From NCBI RefSeq assembly GCF_001467585.1, contig NZ_LNXY01000027.1, positions 62,001 through 126,000 on the forward strand: a DNA stretch of 64,000 nucleotides, given 5' to 3'. Below, piece after piece: positions 48,987 to 57,494 of this stretch (position 1 is its first letter; each line of letters starts with the position of its first letter). Source of the stretch: Legionella drozanskii LLAP-1 (GTDB lineage: Bacteria > Pseudomonadota > Gammaproteobacteria > Legionellales > Legionellaceae). The notes under the pieces are model-generated. The model was given only the letters and a program-made list of their open reading frames with translations. It had not been told where the DNA came from and ran no database searches. The position numbers and the translations under genes are program-made.

Positions 48987-49802
48987 TCATCGGTTTAAGA
49001 GCACATGATGCTCATTACTAGGAAACTGCTGTCGAAGTTGTTGTAGGCGCTGTAAATCAATATCAGCGATTATAATCCCTTCCCCAGTTTCTTGTTGAGC
49101 AACCACTTTACCCCAAGGCTCGATAACCATACTGTGCCCGTAAGTTTGTCGCCCATTTTCATGCTGTCCACCTTGATTGGGAGCGATGACATAGGACAGA
49201 TTTTCAATAGCCCGCGCTCTTAATAAAACCTCCCAATGCGCAACGCCAGTGACTGCAGTAAAAGCAGAGGGGATACTAAGTAATTCAGCTCCTCTTTGTA
49301 CTAATTGTCGATACAATTCAGGAAAACGCAGATCATAGCAAACACTTAATCCAACTTGCCCAATCGGTGTATCAACGACAACCAGCTCATCACCTCGGTC
49401 AACAGTCGACGATTCTTGATGCGCCTCTTGCGCAGAAACTCGCACATCAAAGAGATGAATTTTGTCATAGCGAGCAGCACATAATCCATTATTATCAAAA
49501 ACCAAACAACTTGACCTTACTTTTTTATTTAGACTTTTAATGGGTAAAGTACCAGCAATTACCCATAAATCATATCGTTTAGCAAGCTGCCTCACTCGAT
49601 CTTGAATTTCCCCTTCTCCGTATTTTTCTGCAAGATCTAATTTATCGTTTTCCTTCATACCCATAAAGGCGAAATTTTCTGGTAAAACCAATAAATCGGC
49701 TTGTTTTTCTTTCGCTTTAATAAAAAATTCCTCGACTTGCTGCAGATTATTTTTGACGGAAGCAGAAGAAATCATTTGTACTACAGCAACTTTGGGCATC
49801 AC
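48987..49802 (-). CDS. Carbon-nitrogen hydrolase (Nit1-like, deaminated-glutathione amidase type)
   Basis: 271-residue nitrilase-superfamily enzyme with the Glu-Lys-Cys triad visible: Glu42 in VLPENFAFMG, Lys114 in RYDKIHLFDV, Cys155 in LSVCYDLRFPELYRQ. RYDKIHLFDVxxxxxxxxxES fits the Nit1/NitB subgroup that hydrolyses deaminated glutathione as metabolite repair. Same strand and close to tldD, probably co-transcribed, an arrangement common in gammaproteobacteria. Confidence 0.9.
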   Translation of the reverse strand: MMPKVAVVQMISSASVKNNLQQVEEFFIKAKEKQADLLVLPENFAFMGMKENDKLDLAEKYGEGEIQDRVRQLAKRYDLWVIAGTLPIKSLNKKVRSSCLVFDNNGLCAARYDKIHLFDVRVSAQEAHQESSTVDRGDELVVVDTPIGQVGLSVCYDLRFPELYRQLVQRGAELLSIPSAFTAVTGVAHWEVLLRARAIENLSYVIAPNQGGQHENGRQTYGHSMVIEPWGKVVAQQETGEGIIIADIDLQRLQQLRQQFPSNEHHVLLNR

Positions 49803-49996
49803 TAATCCATCTAAGCAGTTAAAATCACATAATTATCAGTGATTCGCTTGCAATCTTTCAACATTTATAGAAACAATTATATACCCTGGGTGAAAAAATA
49901 TCCTTGCTAGGTAATAAAGTATGGTTATAAACTTGAAAAACCAACAAATCACCCCAACTATGCTACAATGAAACATATATAATCTGGAGTTACTGC

Positions 49997-50671
49997 ATGA
50001 ACAGAAATGACGTCACCATTTTAAATCAACGAAGTGAATCCGTACTTGCCACTAATAAAGTGTTGCGAAATACTTATTTACTTCTCAGCATGACCTTTTT
50101 ATTCAGTACGTTCATGGCGTATCTTTCTTATGCCTACGCCGTTAGACCTCTGAATCCATTCCTTATGATTGGCGGTATCTACGGGTTAATGTTTCTAACA
50201 CAAGCACTAAGAAACAGCCCCTTAGGTCTTTTGAGTGTTTTCGCTTTTACTGGCTTTTTAGGCTACTCGCTTGGCCCAGTTCTAAATCTTTACGTTTCCA
50301 ATTTCTCCAACGGCCCTCAACTTATTGGTGCGGCTCTAGGTGGCACTGGAGTAATTTTCTTTGGTCTTTCCGGTTATGCACTAACAACTCGTAAAGATTT
50401 CAGCTACTTAGGTGGATTCCTCTTTGTTGGGGTGATGGTAGCTCTGCTTGCTATGATTGGAGGTATTTTCTTCCATATGCCAGCTTTACAACTTGCAATT
50501 TCTGCCGCGTTTGTGCTTATTTCTTCTGGACTTATTCTGTTCCAAACCAGTGAAATTATTCATGGAGGGGAAACGAATTACATTTCTGCGACCGTTTCAT
50601 TATTCGTTTCCATCTATAACCTCTTTGTCAGCCTACTCAATCTCTTGAGTGCTTTTTCAGGTCGTGACTAA
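49997..50671 (+). CDS. yccA: Bax inhibitor-1 family membrane protein YccA
   Basis: 224 residues, seven membrane helices. N-terminal SVLATNKVLRNTYLLLSMTF and C-terminal TSEIIHGGETNYISATVSLF are YccA/BI-1 hallmarks. In E. coli YccA is an FtsH substrate and modulator at the inner membrane. Has a GGAG site and ends at a strong terminator. Confidence 0.95.
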   Translation: MNRNDVTILNQRSESVLATNKVLRNTYLLLSMTFLFSTFMAYLSYAYAVRPLNPFLMIGGIYGLMFLTQALRNSPLGLLSVFAFTGFLGYSLGPVLNLYVSNFSNGPQLIGAALGGTGVIFFGLSGYALTTRKDFSYLGGFLFVGVMVALLAMIGGIFFHMPALQLAISAAFVLISSGLILFQTSEIIHGGETNYISATVSLFVSIYNLFVSLLNLLSAFSGRD

Positions 50672-50688
50672 GATGTCTCCTCAAGCTG

Positions 50689-50717
50689 AATCCCGGTGAG
50701 TTTGCCGGGATTTTTTT
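50689..50717 (+). terminator. Rho-independent terminator of yccA
   Basis: AATCCCGG (50689-50696), 8-nt loop, CCGGGATT (50705-50712), then a run of T's to 50717. Textbook form. Confidence 0.92.
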
Positions 50718-50794
50718 GCTTCAAATTTCTACTAATCTTTCGACAAAAATAAATCTATTCGTTATTATGCAGCATTTAATTTCTAGAGATTTTT

Positions 50795-51655
50795 ATGCTG
50801 TTTGCTATACAAGATATTATTAATCACAGTAGGGATGTTAGACTGCAATGCGGACAAACAATTCCAAAGCTCCACCATAAAAGACAATGGGAAGAAAATG
50901 AATCTTATTTAAGAGAAAAGGCCCAAGAATTTGCCGTAGATCAAACTAAAGAAAGCTTACAAAATTATGCGCACGCAATTCTTTTGGCGGCAAATTTTCT
51001 AAAGGCTAACAGTGATCATACAAAATCACGGTTGAAATTTCTCAGCCAACATCTAGAAGAATTACATAAACAAGCAGTCACTTTGCTACCTCAAGCCTCC
51101 CTTGAACTACCTTCAGAAATCAATGAACTTGAACTGTCGGAAAAAAAACGACAACTCGAAGAGATAAAAACTAATTTTAAAAATAAATTGAATGACTTAG
51201 CTTATATAACTTTGGATGATGAACAACCAACAGCAGCAACAATAGCCTTTTTAAATAGTCCTGAATTTCTAGCTCTAAAAAACTATAAAGCTAAGGTCTT
51301 AGATAAGGATAAACGCGATCATCATTTTTTTGGTATGAATTTTAAAGTCAAAAAGAAACATCAAGGGTTAGCAGTTTTAATTGAAGCCTTCGAGAATCAA
51401 AAAACGCTAGATGGAATTAATAATGTTATGAAAACTTTTTATAATACAAAAAATGATAGCAAATCACTTTATGATTTTCTTAATAAAGCACAAGGTTTTT
51501 TTACGTGGGTGGTACAAGATTTCTTTTTTTGGTTATTTGAGGCAAAGACCACGACCGTCGGTTTAATTGATTCTTTGGATGGTGTTTTACAAGCACTTAA
51601 TGACAGTGATGAGGAAACAGAATTAGCTGTCTTTAGCAATATCAATCCAACATAA
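50795..51655 (+). CDS. Unknown helical protein, effector candidate
   Basis: 286 residues, highly charged and mostly alpha-helical. A coiled-coil-like stretch at about 108-130 (EINELELSEKKRQLEEIKTN), a basic patch (KVLDKDKRDHHFFG, KVKKKHQG), and an aromatic hydrophobic segment near 236-250 (FFTWVVQDFFFWLFEA) that may be amphipathic or membrane-associated. The acidic end (NDSDEETELAVF) fits a secretion-tail style. No family recognised. Located between a terminator and a MITE-like element, isolated from other genes. Confidence 0.7.
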   Translation: MLFAIQDIINHSRDVRLQCGQTIPKLHHKRQWEENESYLREKAQEFAVDQTKESLQNYAHAILLAANFLKANSDHTKSRLKFLSQHLEELHKQAVTLLPQASLELPSEINELELSEKKRQLEEIKTNFKNKLNDLAYITLDDEQPTAATIAFLNSPEFLALKNYKAKVLDKDKRDHHFFGMNFKVKKKHQGLAVLIEAFENQKTLDGINNVMKTFYNTKNDSKSLYDFLNKAQGFFTWVVQDFFFWLFEAKTTTVGLIDSLDGVLQALNDSDEETELAVFSNINPT

Positions 51656-51694
51656 AATCCGGGGTAAGATTGCATGATCTAGGTTGGGCCTAGG

Positions 51695-51957
51695 CCTGGG
51701 AGATCTTCACTTTTTTTGGATAATATTTCGAGCCAAATCCATTGTATTCTGAAACCGTTCAGCCTGAGGAGGAGCGCCAGCGACGTCTCGATGGCCTGTC
51801 CTGAGGCACTCGAAGGGGGGCTTTGCACTAAAGGCTTCGAGACAGCGCTACGCGCACCCGAGCATCCTGAGGCTCTCGAAGGACTCAGCCCGAACGGATC
51901 GAGCTAGTGATTGGAGCAACACCTATTTTTGTTCAAAAAAAGTGACGATACCTCAGG
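51695..51957. mobile_element. MITE-like element, copy 2 (263 bp)
   Basis: Inverse orientation to the element at 12349. The right end is CGATACCTCAGG with AAAAAAAGTG; the left end CCTGGGAGATCTTCACTTTT is a decayed partner. Arms match copy 1 (GATAATATTTCGAGCCAAAT; GATTGGAGCAACACCTATTT), but the centre carries about 75 bp more, made of REP-like pieces such as CCTGAGGCTCTCGAAGGAC. GGGCCTAGG flanks both ends (51686-51694 and 51956-51964). No transposase. It fills most of the 51656-52021 interval, which has no gene. Confidence 0.8.
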
Positions 51958-52021
51958 GCCTAGGCCCATAGCCTGACGGCCACGGGGATTCGCTTAAAGC
52001 CCCCCTCATTTTGACTACTCC

Positions 52022-52831
52022 TCATTTTTTGATGATGACTCGATTTAAAATTTCATCATCAAAATAATCTTGTTTTTTCTCGTTTAAATGCAAATAAAGT
52101 GCAGAATTATAGATCGCATTAAATGTTTTAATACTTACTAACCAACAAATAAGTAGAAGCAAGCAGAGTGGAAGATTAATTGTGAGGTTAAGAGTGTACT
52201 GGGAATGTAAAAAGAAAGAAGCAAACAAATAAGCTAATCCACCCAACGCAACCAGTACTAAAAAGACTAGCAAATTTATTGAAACAATATTACGCCATCC
52301 CTTTCCGACTCTTCGGATGGATTTTTGAAAAGCTTTAATCGCATTAAGATTCTCATTTACCATAATAGGCAAAACAAAATGGGTGTTAACAGTCCAGGAA
52401 AAACCAAATAGTGTGGCAATCAGTTTGGCAAGCGCATCACTTAAATGTTCGAAACTGCTAAATAATACGGACAAAGTCGCAGATATCATTGTCCATTTAA
52501 GCAACGCTCCCGCTTTTTTAAGCGAAATAAGCATGGCTTGAAAAAGTGTGAGTCTGCCTCCTTGAAGACGTTGAATAACGCAAGCAACAAAGGCTGCATT
52601 AAATAAAACGGCAACAAAAGCTAATAGAAAATAGATAAGCACCAAGCCAATAATGAACATACTTTGATTGACTTGCAGATAAATCAACATTTTTATCAAT
52701 GAGAACAGGAGAATAACTAGAGCAATGATGCTTAGTACTGGTAAAATAATTAAATCAGGATTTTTTTTAAGAAACTTTAAGCTAGATCGTAAAAAATAGC
52801 AGGAGTTTCGAAAGCCTTGAATGAGCAGCAT
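52022..52831 (-). CDS. DUF6159-like membrane protein
   Basis: 269 residues with about six membrane helices. The opening LIQGFRNSCYFLRSSLKFLKKNPDLIILP and SISATLSVL-like middle region resemble the DUF6159 family; FKKSIRRVGKGWR-like FQKSIRRVGKGWRNIVSIN is a conserved cytoplasmic loop. Function unknown. Divergent from the 5'-nucleotidase gene with a 136-bp gap. Confidence 0.75.
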   Translation of the reverse strand: MLLIQGFRNSCYFLRSSLKFLKKNPDLIILPVLSIIALVILLFSLIKMLIYLQVNQSMFIIGLVLIYFLLAFVAVLFNAAFVACVIQRLQGGRLTLFQAMLISLKKAGALLKWTMISATLSVLFSSFEHLSDALAKLIATLFGFSWTVNTHFVLPIMVNENLNAIKAFQKSIRRVGKGWRNIVSINLLVFLVLVALGGLAYLFASFFLHSQYTLNLTINLPLCLLLLICWLVSIKTFNAIYNSALYLHLNEKKQDYFDDEILNRVIIKK

Positions 52832-52967
52832 GAGGATACCTTTGCAACAATAGGTTTTAACGTTAGTTTCAACGAAGTGTGGAAGTTAAAATCTTACCTA
52901 AGTTCTTATCTAGTTTGTAGTATAGCTTAGAGAACGCTGCCATCAAGCTAATGAATAAGGAAGCACT

Positions 52968-54350
52968 ATGAATCAAAAAGTTTTTGTTAATCGCATACTA
53001 AATATGAAAAAAATCAAACTTATTGGTTTAGATATGGACCATACTCTTATTCGCTATGATTCAAAGAATTTTGAATCATTGGTTTATAAGCTGGTTGTTG
53101 ACCAATTAATTGAAGAAAAACAATACCCGGAAGAAGTCAAAAAATTTAAATTTAATTTTGATGAGGCTATTCGTGGACTCATTATTGACAGTAAGAATGG
53201 CAATATTTTAAAGCTCAGCCGCTATGGAGCTATTCGTCATAGCTACCATGGCACGAAATTAATCAATTATGCGGAGCAAAAACAAATTTATCGCAGTACT
53301 TACGTCGATTTAAATGATCCTAATTATTTTGCTATTGATACTGCCTTTTCGATTGCTTTTTGTGTACTTTATAGTCAATTAATTGATTTAAAAGATGAAT
53401 TAGTCCATGAGCTTCCAACTTACGCAAACATTGCTTTGGATGTGTTAAGTACCGTAGATAAAATTCATTCTGATGGTAGTTTGAAGCAGTGCATCAGCAA
53501 AAATTTGGAAGCTTATGTATTAAAAGAGAAGGAAGTAGTCGAGGGATTGCAACGGTATATTAATCTAGGTAAGAAAATTTTTCTTCTTACCAATTCCGAA
53601 TTTTTTTATACCAAACTCCTTTTAGAATATGCGATTGATCCTTTTTTAGAAAAGGGTAAAAGCTGGAAAGATTTATTTGAATTTGTCATCACTTTGGCAA
53701 ACAAACCTCGCTTTTTTTATGACAATCTTAAATTTTTGTCGATTAATCCTGAAAATGGAACCATGTCCAATGTGCAAGGTAAAATCCTTCCCGGTGTTTA
53801 TCAAGGCGGCTGTGCTCGGAAATTTACAGATGATTTAGAAGTGAATGGGGATGAAATTCTCTATATCGGTGACCATATTTATGGTGACATTGTCAGATTG
53901 AAAAAGGATTGCAATTGGCGGACTGCGCTTGTTGTTGAAGAACTTGAACAAGAGATTCTCTCGCAAAAAAATGCGCTCCCCATTGAAAGAAAAATTGTTG
54001 CTTCGATGGAAATAAAAAAGCATTTGGAAGAAAAATACCTTGAACTTCACACCCAAGATATTGAAAAACACGAAAAAACCCATGCTAATGAAGTGAATGA
54101 ATTACAGAAACAAATTACTTCAATTGATATAGAAATATCAAAGCTTTTACAAGAAGAACAAACCTTTTATAACCCTAAATGGGGACGCGTTTTTCGTGCT
54201 GGAGCAGAAGAAAGTTATTTTGCTCATCAGGTAGATCGTTTTGCTTGCGTATATATGGATAAACTCGCGGATCTCCTTGAGCAATCACCTCTTACTTATT
54301 TTCGTGCTCATAGGCGATTGTTAGCTCATGATTTTTTCCTGCAGCCGTAG
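52968..54350 (+). CDS. HAD-IG purine 5'-nucleotidase (cN-II-like, IMP/GMP type)
   Basis: 460 residues. HAD motif I LIGLDMDHTLIRYDS (Asp22, Asp24), motif II FLLTNSEFFYTK, motif IV ILYIGDHIYGDIV; long helical C-terminus. Closely follows the L. pneumophila cytosolic IMP/GMP-specific nucleotidase in motifs and length, from memory of that protein. Hydrolyses purine nucleoside monophosphates in the cytosol. Start has an AAGGA site. The coiled stretch at about 355-395 (EKHEKTHANEVNELQKQ) is also a family feature. Confidence 0.92.
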   Translation: MNQKVFVNRILNMKKIKLIGLDMDHTLIRYDSKNFESLVYKLVVDQLIEEKQYPEEVKKFKFNFDEAIRGLIIDSKNGNILKLSRYGAIRHSYHGTKLINYAEQKQIYRSTYVDLNDPNYFAIDTAFSIAFCVLYSQLIDLKDELVHELPTYANIALDVLSTVDKIHSDGSLKQCISKNLEAYVLKEKEVVEGLQRYINLGKKIFLLTNSEFFYTKLLLEYAIDPFLEKGKSWKDLFEFVITLANKPRFFYDNLKFLSINPENGTMSNVQGKILPGVYQGGCARKFTDDLEVNGDEILYIGDHIYGDIVRLKKDCNWRTALVVEELEQEILSQKNALPIERKIVASMEIKKHLEEKYLELHTQDIEKHEKTHANEVNELQKQITSIDIEISKLLQEEQTFYNPKWGRVFRAGAEESYFAHQVDRFACVYMDKLADLLEQSPLTYFRAHRRLLAHDFFLQP

Positions 54351-54367
54351 GACCTGTAAAAATGAAT

Positions 54368-54520
54368 TAGTGGGGCTAAGGGCCTATCTACACGGAATCC
54401 GCGGCCAATGCCGCGATTTCGCCAGATTGCACAACTCCACCTACTGGCCAGTTCCTGACCCCTTCGCGAAAGCGGAAGGGGCCAAAGCTGGACTCAAACC
54501 GTGGAACCTCCTTCATGAGA
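54368..54520. other. GC-rich hairpin-bearing segment without a gene
   Basis: A stretch after the nucleotidase stop that is visibly richer in G+C than its surroundings. It contains a perfect hairpin CGCGGC-CAAT-GCCGCG (54400-54415) and a second one with arms CCCCTTCGC / GCGGAAGGGG (54459-54481). It may be a dispersed repeat fragment or an old insertion. An open frame through it (54328-54714, plus strand) overlaps the methyltransferase gene and looks accidental. Confidence 0.5.
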
Positions 54521-54531
54521 AGTGCTACTGC

Positions 54532-55455
54532 TTAATTGCTAAAATTTGTAATATTAATTTCCCCAATCGGTTCGAAAGGTTTATAAGTGCGCATGTCAAT
54601 CGAAAACATCCCATAGCTAGTGTTATATTTATACCAACTGGGTTTGCTTGGTTTGGATATACCCACCATGTTGTCAGCTGCTCGACAAAGAGTAAGATAA
54701 TCCGATGCATTTAATTCTTGTTTGCCTTTAGTGAAAGTAACTAATAAATCGGTATTGATCTTTCCAGGCTTCACTTCTGATTCAATTGCTGTAAATTCGA
54801 AATTGATATCAATATCTAACTCTTCCTTGAAAAAAGCTTTTATTTTTGCGCGAATGAATGCATTTCCAAATACAGTATAGTGAGCGTTTCCTTCTGTTGA
54901 AGTTATTGCTGAAAATTTAGCGCCAGATTTAAGTAAAATCGCCGCATAAATTAAGCTGTGTAACGGATTATTCGAATAAGTTGAAGGACCGTAAGTATCA
55001 AAAACACCATCAGCTTCACCTTGTCTCTCATACAATAGCTCCATAATGGAATCATCGTGCGGTAATTTGCCTTTTACAATCTCAATACCCGCATAGTTGC
55101 AGGTATGCCATCGGATTTCATTAGGTGATGCGCTAACCCCAATCAAAGTACATTTTTTTCCAAGTTCGCTTGCTAAATCAATTAAAAATTGACCCTTTCC
55201 CATACCAAGATCGATGACTACGGGCCTTGAGTCGGTGGGCAATTCAGCAAGGATATCTCGTCTATTAGTTGTGTCTTCACTGCTTAAAGTTGAACTTGTA
55301 TTGCGAGCATGTAGTGTTTCAACTCTTTGTTTTCCCCGTCGATTAGGCCATTCTCGCTTTTTGTTAAATATTTCATCCTCTCCCTGCGTTGCAGTTTTCT
55401 GCGCTGAAACAACAACCACCTCCTTTTCTTTACCTTTTTGCCTTTTCTCTTTCAT
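54532..55455 (-). CDS. Methyltransferase-fold unknown protein with basic N-terminus
   Basis: 307 residues from ATG 55455 (GGAG about 9 nt upstream); an ATG at 55491 would add 12 residues. The first 50 residues are Lys/Arg/Glu-rich and disordered (MKEKRQKGKEKE). A Rossmann-like motif I, PVVIDLGMGKGQFLIDLASE (about 78-97), then LIGVSASPNEIRWH and GVFDTYGPSTYSNNPLH suggest a class I SAM-dependent methyltransferase. Target unknown. Divergent from a LuxR-type regulator. The basic extension and isolation fit an effector candidate, as inference. Confidence 0.72.
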   Translation of the reverse strand: MKEKRQKGKEKEVVVVSAQKTATQGEDEIFNKKREWPNRRGKQRVETLHARNTSSTLSSEDTTNRRDILAELPTDSRPVVIDLGMGKGQFLIDLASELGKKCTLIGVSASPNEIRWHTCNYAGIEIVKGKLPHDDSIMELLYERQGEADGVFDTYGPSTYSNNPLHSLIYAAILLKSGAKFSAITSTEGNAHYTVFGNAFIRAKIKAFFKEELDIDINFEFTAIESEVKPGKINTDLLVTFTKGKQELNASDYLTLCRAADNMVGISKPSKPSWYKYNTSYGMFSIDMRTYKPFEPIGEINITNFSN

Positions 55456-55613
55456 TGTTTCTACTCCATTTTTTATATTACAAAAAGGCATCTTATGTTT
55501 TTCGGCCGCTAAGATATAGGACGAAAATCGGACAGATAGGAAGTTGATGACCAGAGACCATGCCTTGTTTTTATTCTTATTGTATTTATTTTAACCAATT
55601 TATGTTATTATAT

Positions 55614-55635
55614 CCTTGCTGTTAAATTTGCAAGG
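55614..55635. promoter_or_regulatory. Inverted repeat CCTTGC-N10-GCAAGG upstream of the LuxR-type gene
   Basis: Perfect 6-bp arms (55614-55619 and 55630-55635) 11 bp before the regulator's start codon. Could be an operator for autoregulation or a 5' leader hairpin; it lies in the shared intergenic region with the divergent methyltransferase-like gene. Confidence 0.4.
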
Positions 55636-55646
55636 TTCATAATCTC

Positions 55647-56495
55647 ATGAAAATACAACATAATTTCTCCCAAAATCCAAGTTTGGCTCACCATACCCTC
55701 TTAAACTCGATTTGTGCACCTTTAGAGACACTTGGTGTGCATTTTTTTGGTTATACAGCAGTGGATCAGGAAGGAAATGCATTTTGTTTGGGTTCAAAAG
55801 CAGATTATGCAACCGAATATCTTCGACGCAATCACGCACGCAATGATGTGCATGTTCATGCTGAAAAAGCTAAAAAGCAGTTCCATTATGATTTTTGGGA
55901 TTATCTAGAGTTGAATAAGAACACCGAAGAGCTCTACCAAATGGCAGCAGCCTTTGATCAAGGTCATACGCTAACCATTAGCCAACACGATGATGATATG
56001 ACGCATTGCTATCATTTCAGCGGTCGTTTGACCGATGATTCCATCAATCAACGTTATCTTGAAAAATTGGATTCTCTCCACGCTTTTATTAGTTATTTTA
56101 GAAACTGTATGAAAACGATACCTGAGCTTGCTGCTGTCTATAAGCTTCCCCTCAATATTGAGGATGCAGCAAAGCAACAGAAAAAAATCAACCTCATCCA
56201 CTCTGATCCACGAAAAATCAATTTTGAAAAAGAAGCAAACAACAGACTCTATTTCAAGAATCAATCTCGTTATTACCTGACTCCAAAGGAACAAGAGTGT
56301 CTCCAATGGCTACGTTTAGGGAAATCAGCTTCACTGATTGCAGAAATTAAACAGGTTTCGCGTAAAACGATTGAGCGATACATTGAGTCCATTAAAGCAA
56401 AATATAATTGCCATACTATGATTCAGATTGGCGAGCAAATAGCCAAAAATGGTTTGACTACTTTTTTAGATCTTCAAGATGTAAGAGCGGCTTGA
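55647..56495 (+). CDS. LuxR-family transcriptional regulator
   Basis: 282 residues. C-terminal LuxR-type helix-turn-helix (about 210-270): YYLTPKEQECLQWLRLGKSA, then KQVSRKTIERYIESIKAKYN. The N-terminal 170 residues resemble a sensing domain of the autoinducer-binding kind but with its own sequence (HFFGYTAVDQEG, HYDFWDYLELNK). Legionella has several such orphan LuxR proteins (LpnR type). Probably DNA-binding in response to an unknown ligand; the divergent gene is a possible target. Confidence 0.88.
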   Translation: MKIQHNFSQNPSLAHHTLLNSICAPLETLGVHFFGYTAVDQEGNAFCLGSKADYATEYLRRNHARNDVHVHAEKAKKQFHYDFWDYLELNKNTEELYQMAAAFDQGHTLTISQHDDDMTHCYHFSGRLTDDSINQRYLEKLDSLHAFISYFRNCMKTIPELAAVYKLPLNIEDAAKQQKKINLIHSDPRKINFEKEANNRLYFKNQSRYYLTPKEQECLQWLRLGKSASLIAEIKQVSRKTIERYIESIKAKYNCHTMIQIGEQIAKNGLTTFLDLQDVRAA

Positions 56496-56516
56496 ACATA
56501 AACTGACGAATCCCCG

Positions 56517-57494
56517 CTATTTCTCCCCCTGCTGCCAACTCGCTCTAGCGCGAAATAGCGCAGGTAAATCGTCGACTGTCTTCTTATGAGATTTACTCAG
56601 AGTAAAAATTTCACGTTGCTTTTGATAATAAACGCCTAAAGGCACAGGAAACTCAGGAAAGTTGAGACGTGCAAGGCGCATTGCAGCGATAAAATTACTC
56701 GAATCGTGGCGATAAGCTAAATCCCCTTGATTAGCCACTTGCTGTAAAGATTCGCCTTCTAGGGTTAAAGCCCACTCTTTCTCAGCGCCGAATAATAAGG
56801 GCGCGCCCTCTTCCAATACAATTGTTTTGTCTGCGCGATTTGTTTTTACAGCAAATGCATCGAAGGCACCGTGATTGAAGATATTGCAATCTTGATAGAT
56901 TTCTACAAAAGAACAACCTTGATGTTCATAGGCTTTCTTGAGAATTGAGCCCAAATGCGCTGGATCTTTATCCACTGCACGAGCGACAAAACTAGCGCCC
57001 GATGCCAGCGCAATCATCAATGGATTAATCGGCTCATTAGATACTCCCTCAGGTGAAGTTTTGGTAACCTGCCCTTTTTGCGAAGTGGGTGAAAATTGTC
57101 CTTTTGTCAGACCGTAAACTTGGTTATTAAAAAGAAGGATATTCACATTCACATTTCGTCTCAGGCAGTGAATTAAGTGATTACCGCCAATACTCAAGGC
57201 ATCTCCATCGCCGGTAATAACCCAAACCGTCAAATCATCTCGCATTGACTTAAGTCCTGTAGCAACTGCTGGAGCTCTACCATGAATCGTATGAAAGCCA
57301 TAAGTATTCATATAATAGGGTAATCGTCCCGCACAGCCAATTCCCGATATAAAGACATGTTGTTCAGGTGCAAGGCCTAATTCGGGCAGAAGACGTTGCA
57401 GGGCCGCCAAAATGGCATAATCCCCACAGCCGGGGCACCATCGAACTTCCGTCGCATTAGTAAAGTCTTCACGCTTATAACTGTTGTTGTTCAT
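56517..57494 (-). CDS. korB: 2-oxoacid:ferredoxin oxidoreductase beta subunit (KorB-like)
   Basis: 325 residues from ATG 57494, which has GGAAAT upstream; a start ten codons earlier is less likely. RWCPGCGDYAILAAL opens the TPP-binding subunit, with ISGIGCAGRLPYY and TPP motif VITGDGDALSIGGNHLIHCL, then NNQVYGLTKGQFSPTS. Pairs with the alpha/gamma fusion just upstream (20-bp overlap) to oxidise 2-oxoglutarate or a similar 2-oxoacid with ferredoxin as acceptor. Confidence 0.9.
   Translation of the reverse strand: MNNNSYKREDFTNATEVRWCPGCGDYAILAALQRLLPELGLAPEQHVFISGIGCAGRLPYYMNTYGFHTIHGRAPAVATGLKSMRDDLTVWVITGDGDALSIGGNHLIHCLRRNVNVNILLFNNQVYGLTKGQFSPTSQKGQVTKTSPEGVSNEPINPLMIALASGASFVARAVDKDPAHLGSILKKAYEHQGCSFVEIYQDCNIFNHGAFDAFAVKTNRADKTIVLEEGAPLLFGAEKEWALTLEGESLQQVANQGDLAYRHDSSNFIAAMRLARLNFPEFPVPLGVYYQKQREIFTLSKSHKKTVDDLPALFRARASWQQGEK

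Noticed and set aside
54495..54535. T-arm-like sequence (reverse GGTTTGAGTCC) suggesting a tRNA fragment or attachment site
   Set aside because: No acceptor or anticodon stem can be folded around it, and no duplicated flank was found.
54328..54714. Open frame of 128 codons on the plus strand after the nucleotidase
   Set aside because: It overlaps the ends of two well-supported genes, starts inside the nucleotidase, and runs through the GC-rich hairpin segment; nothing in its composition suggests a protein.
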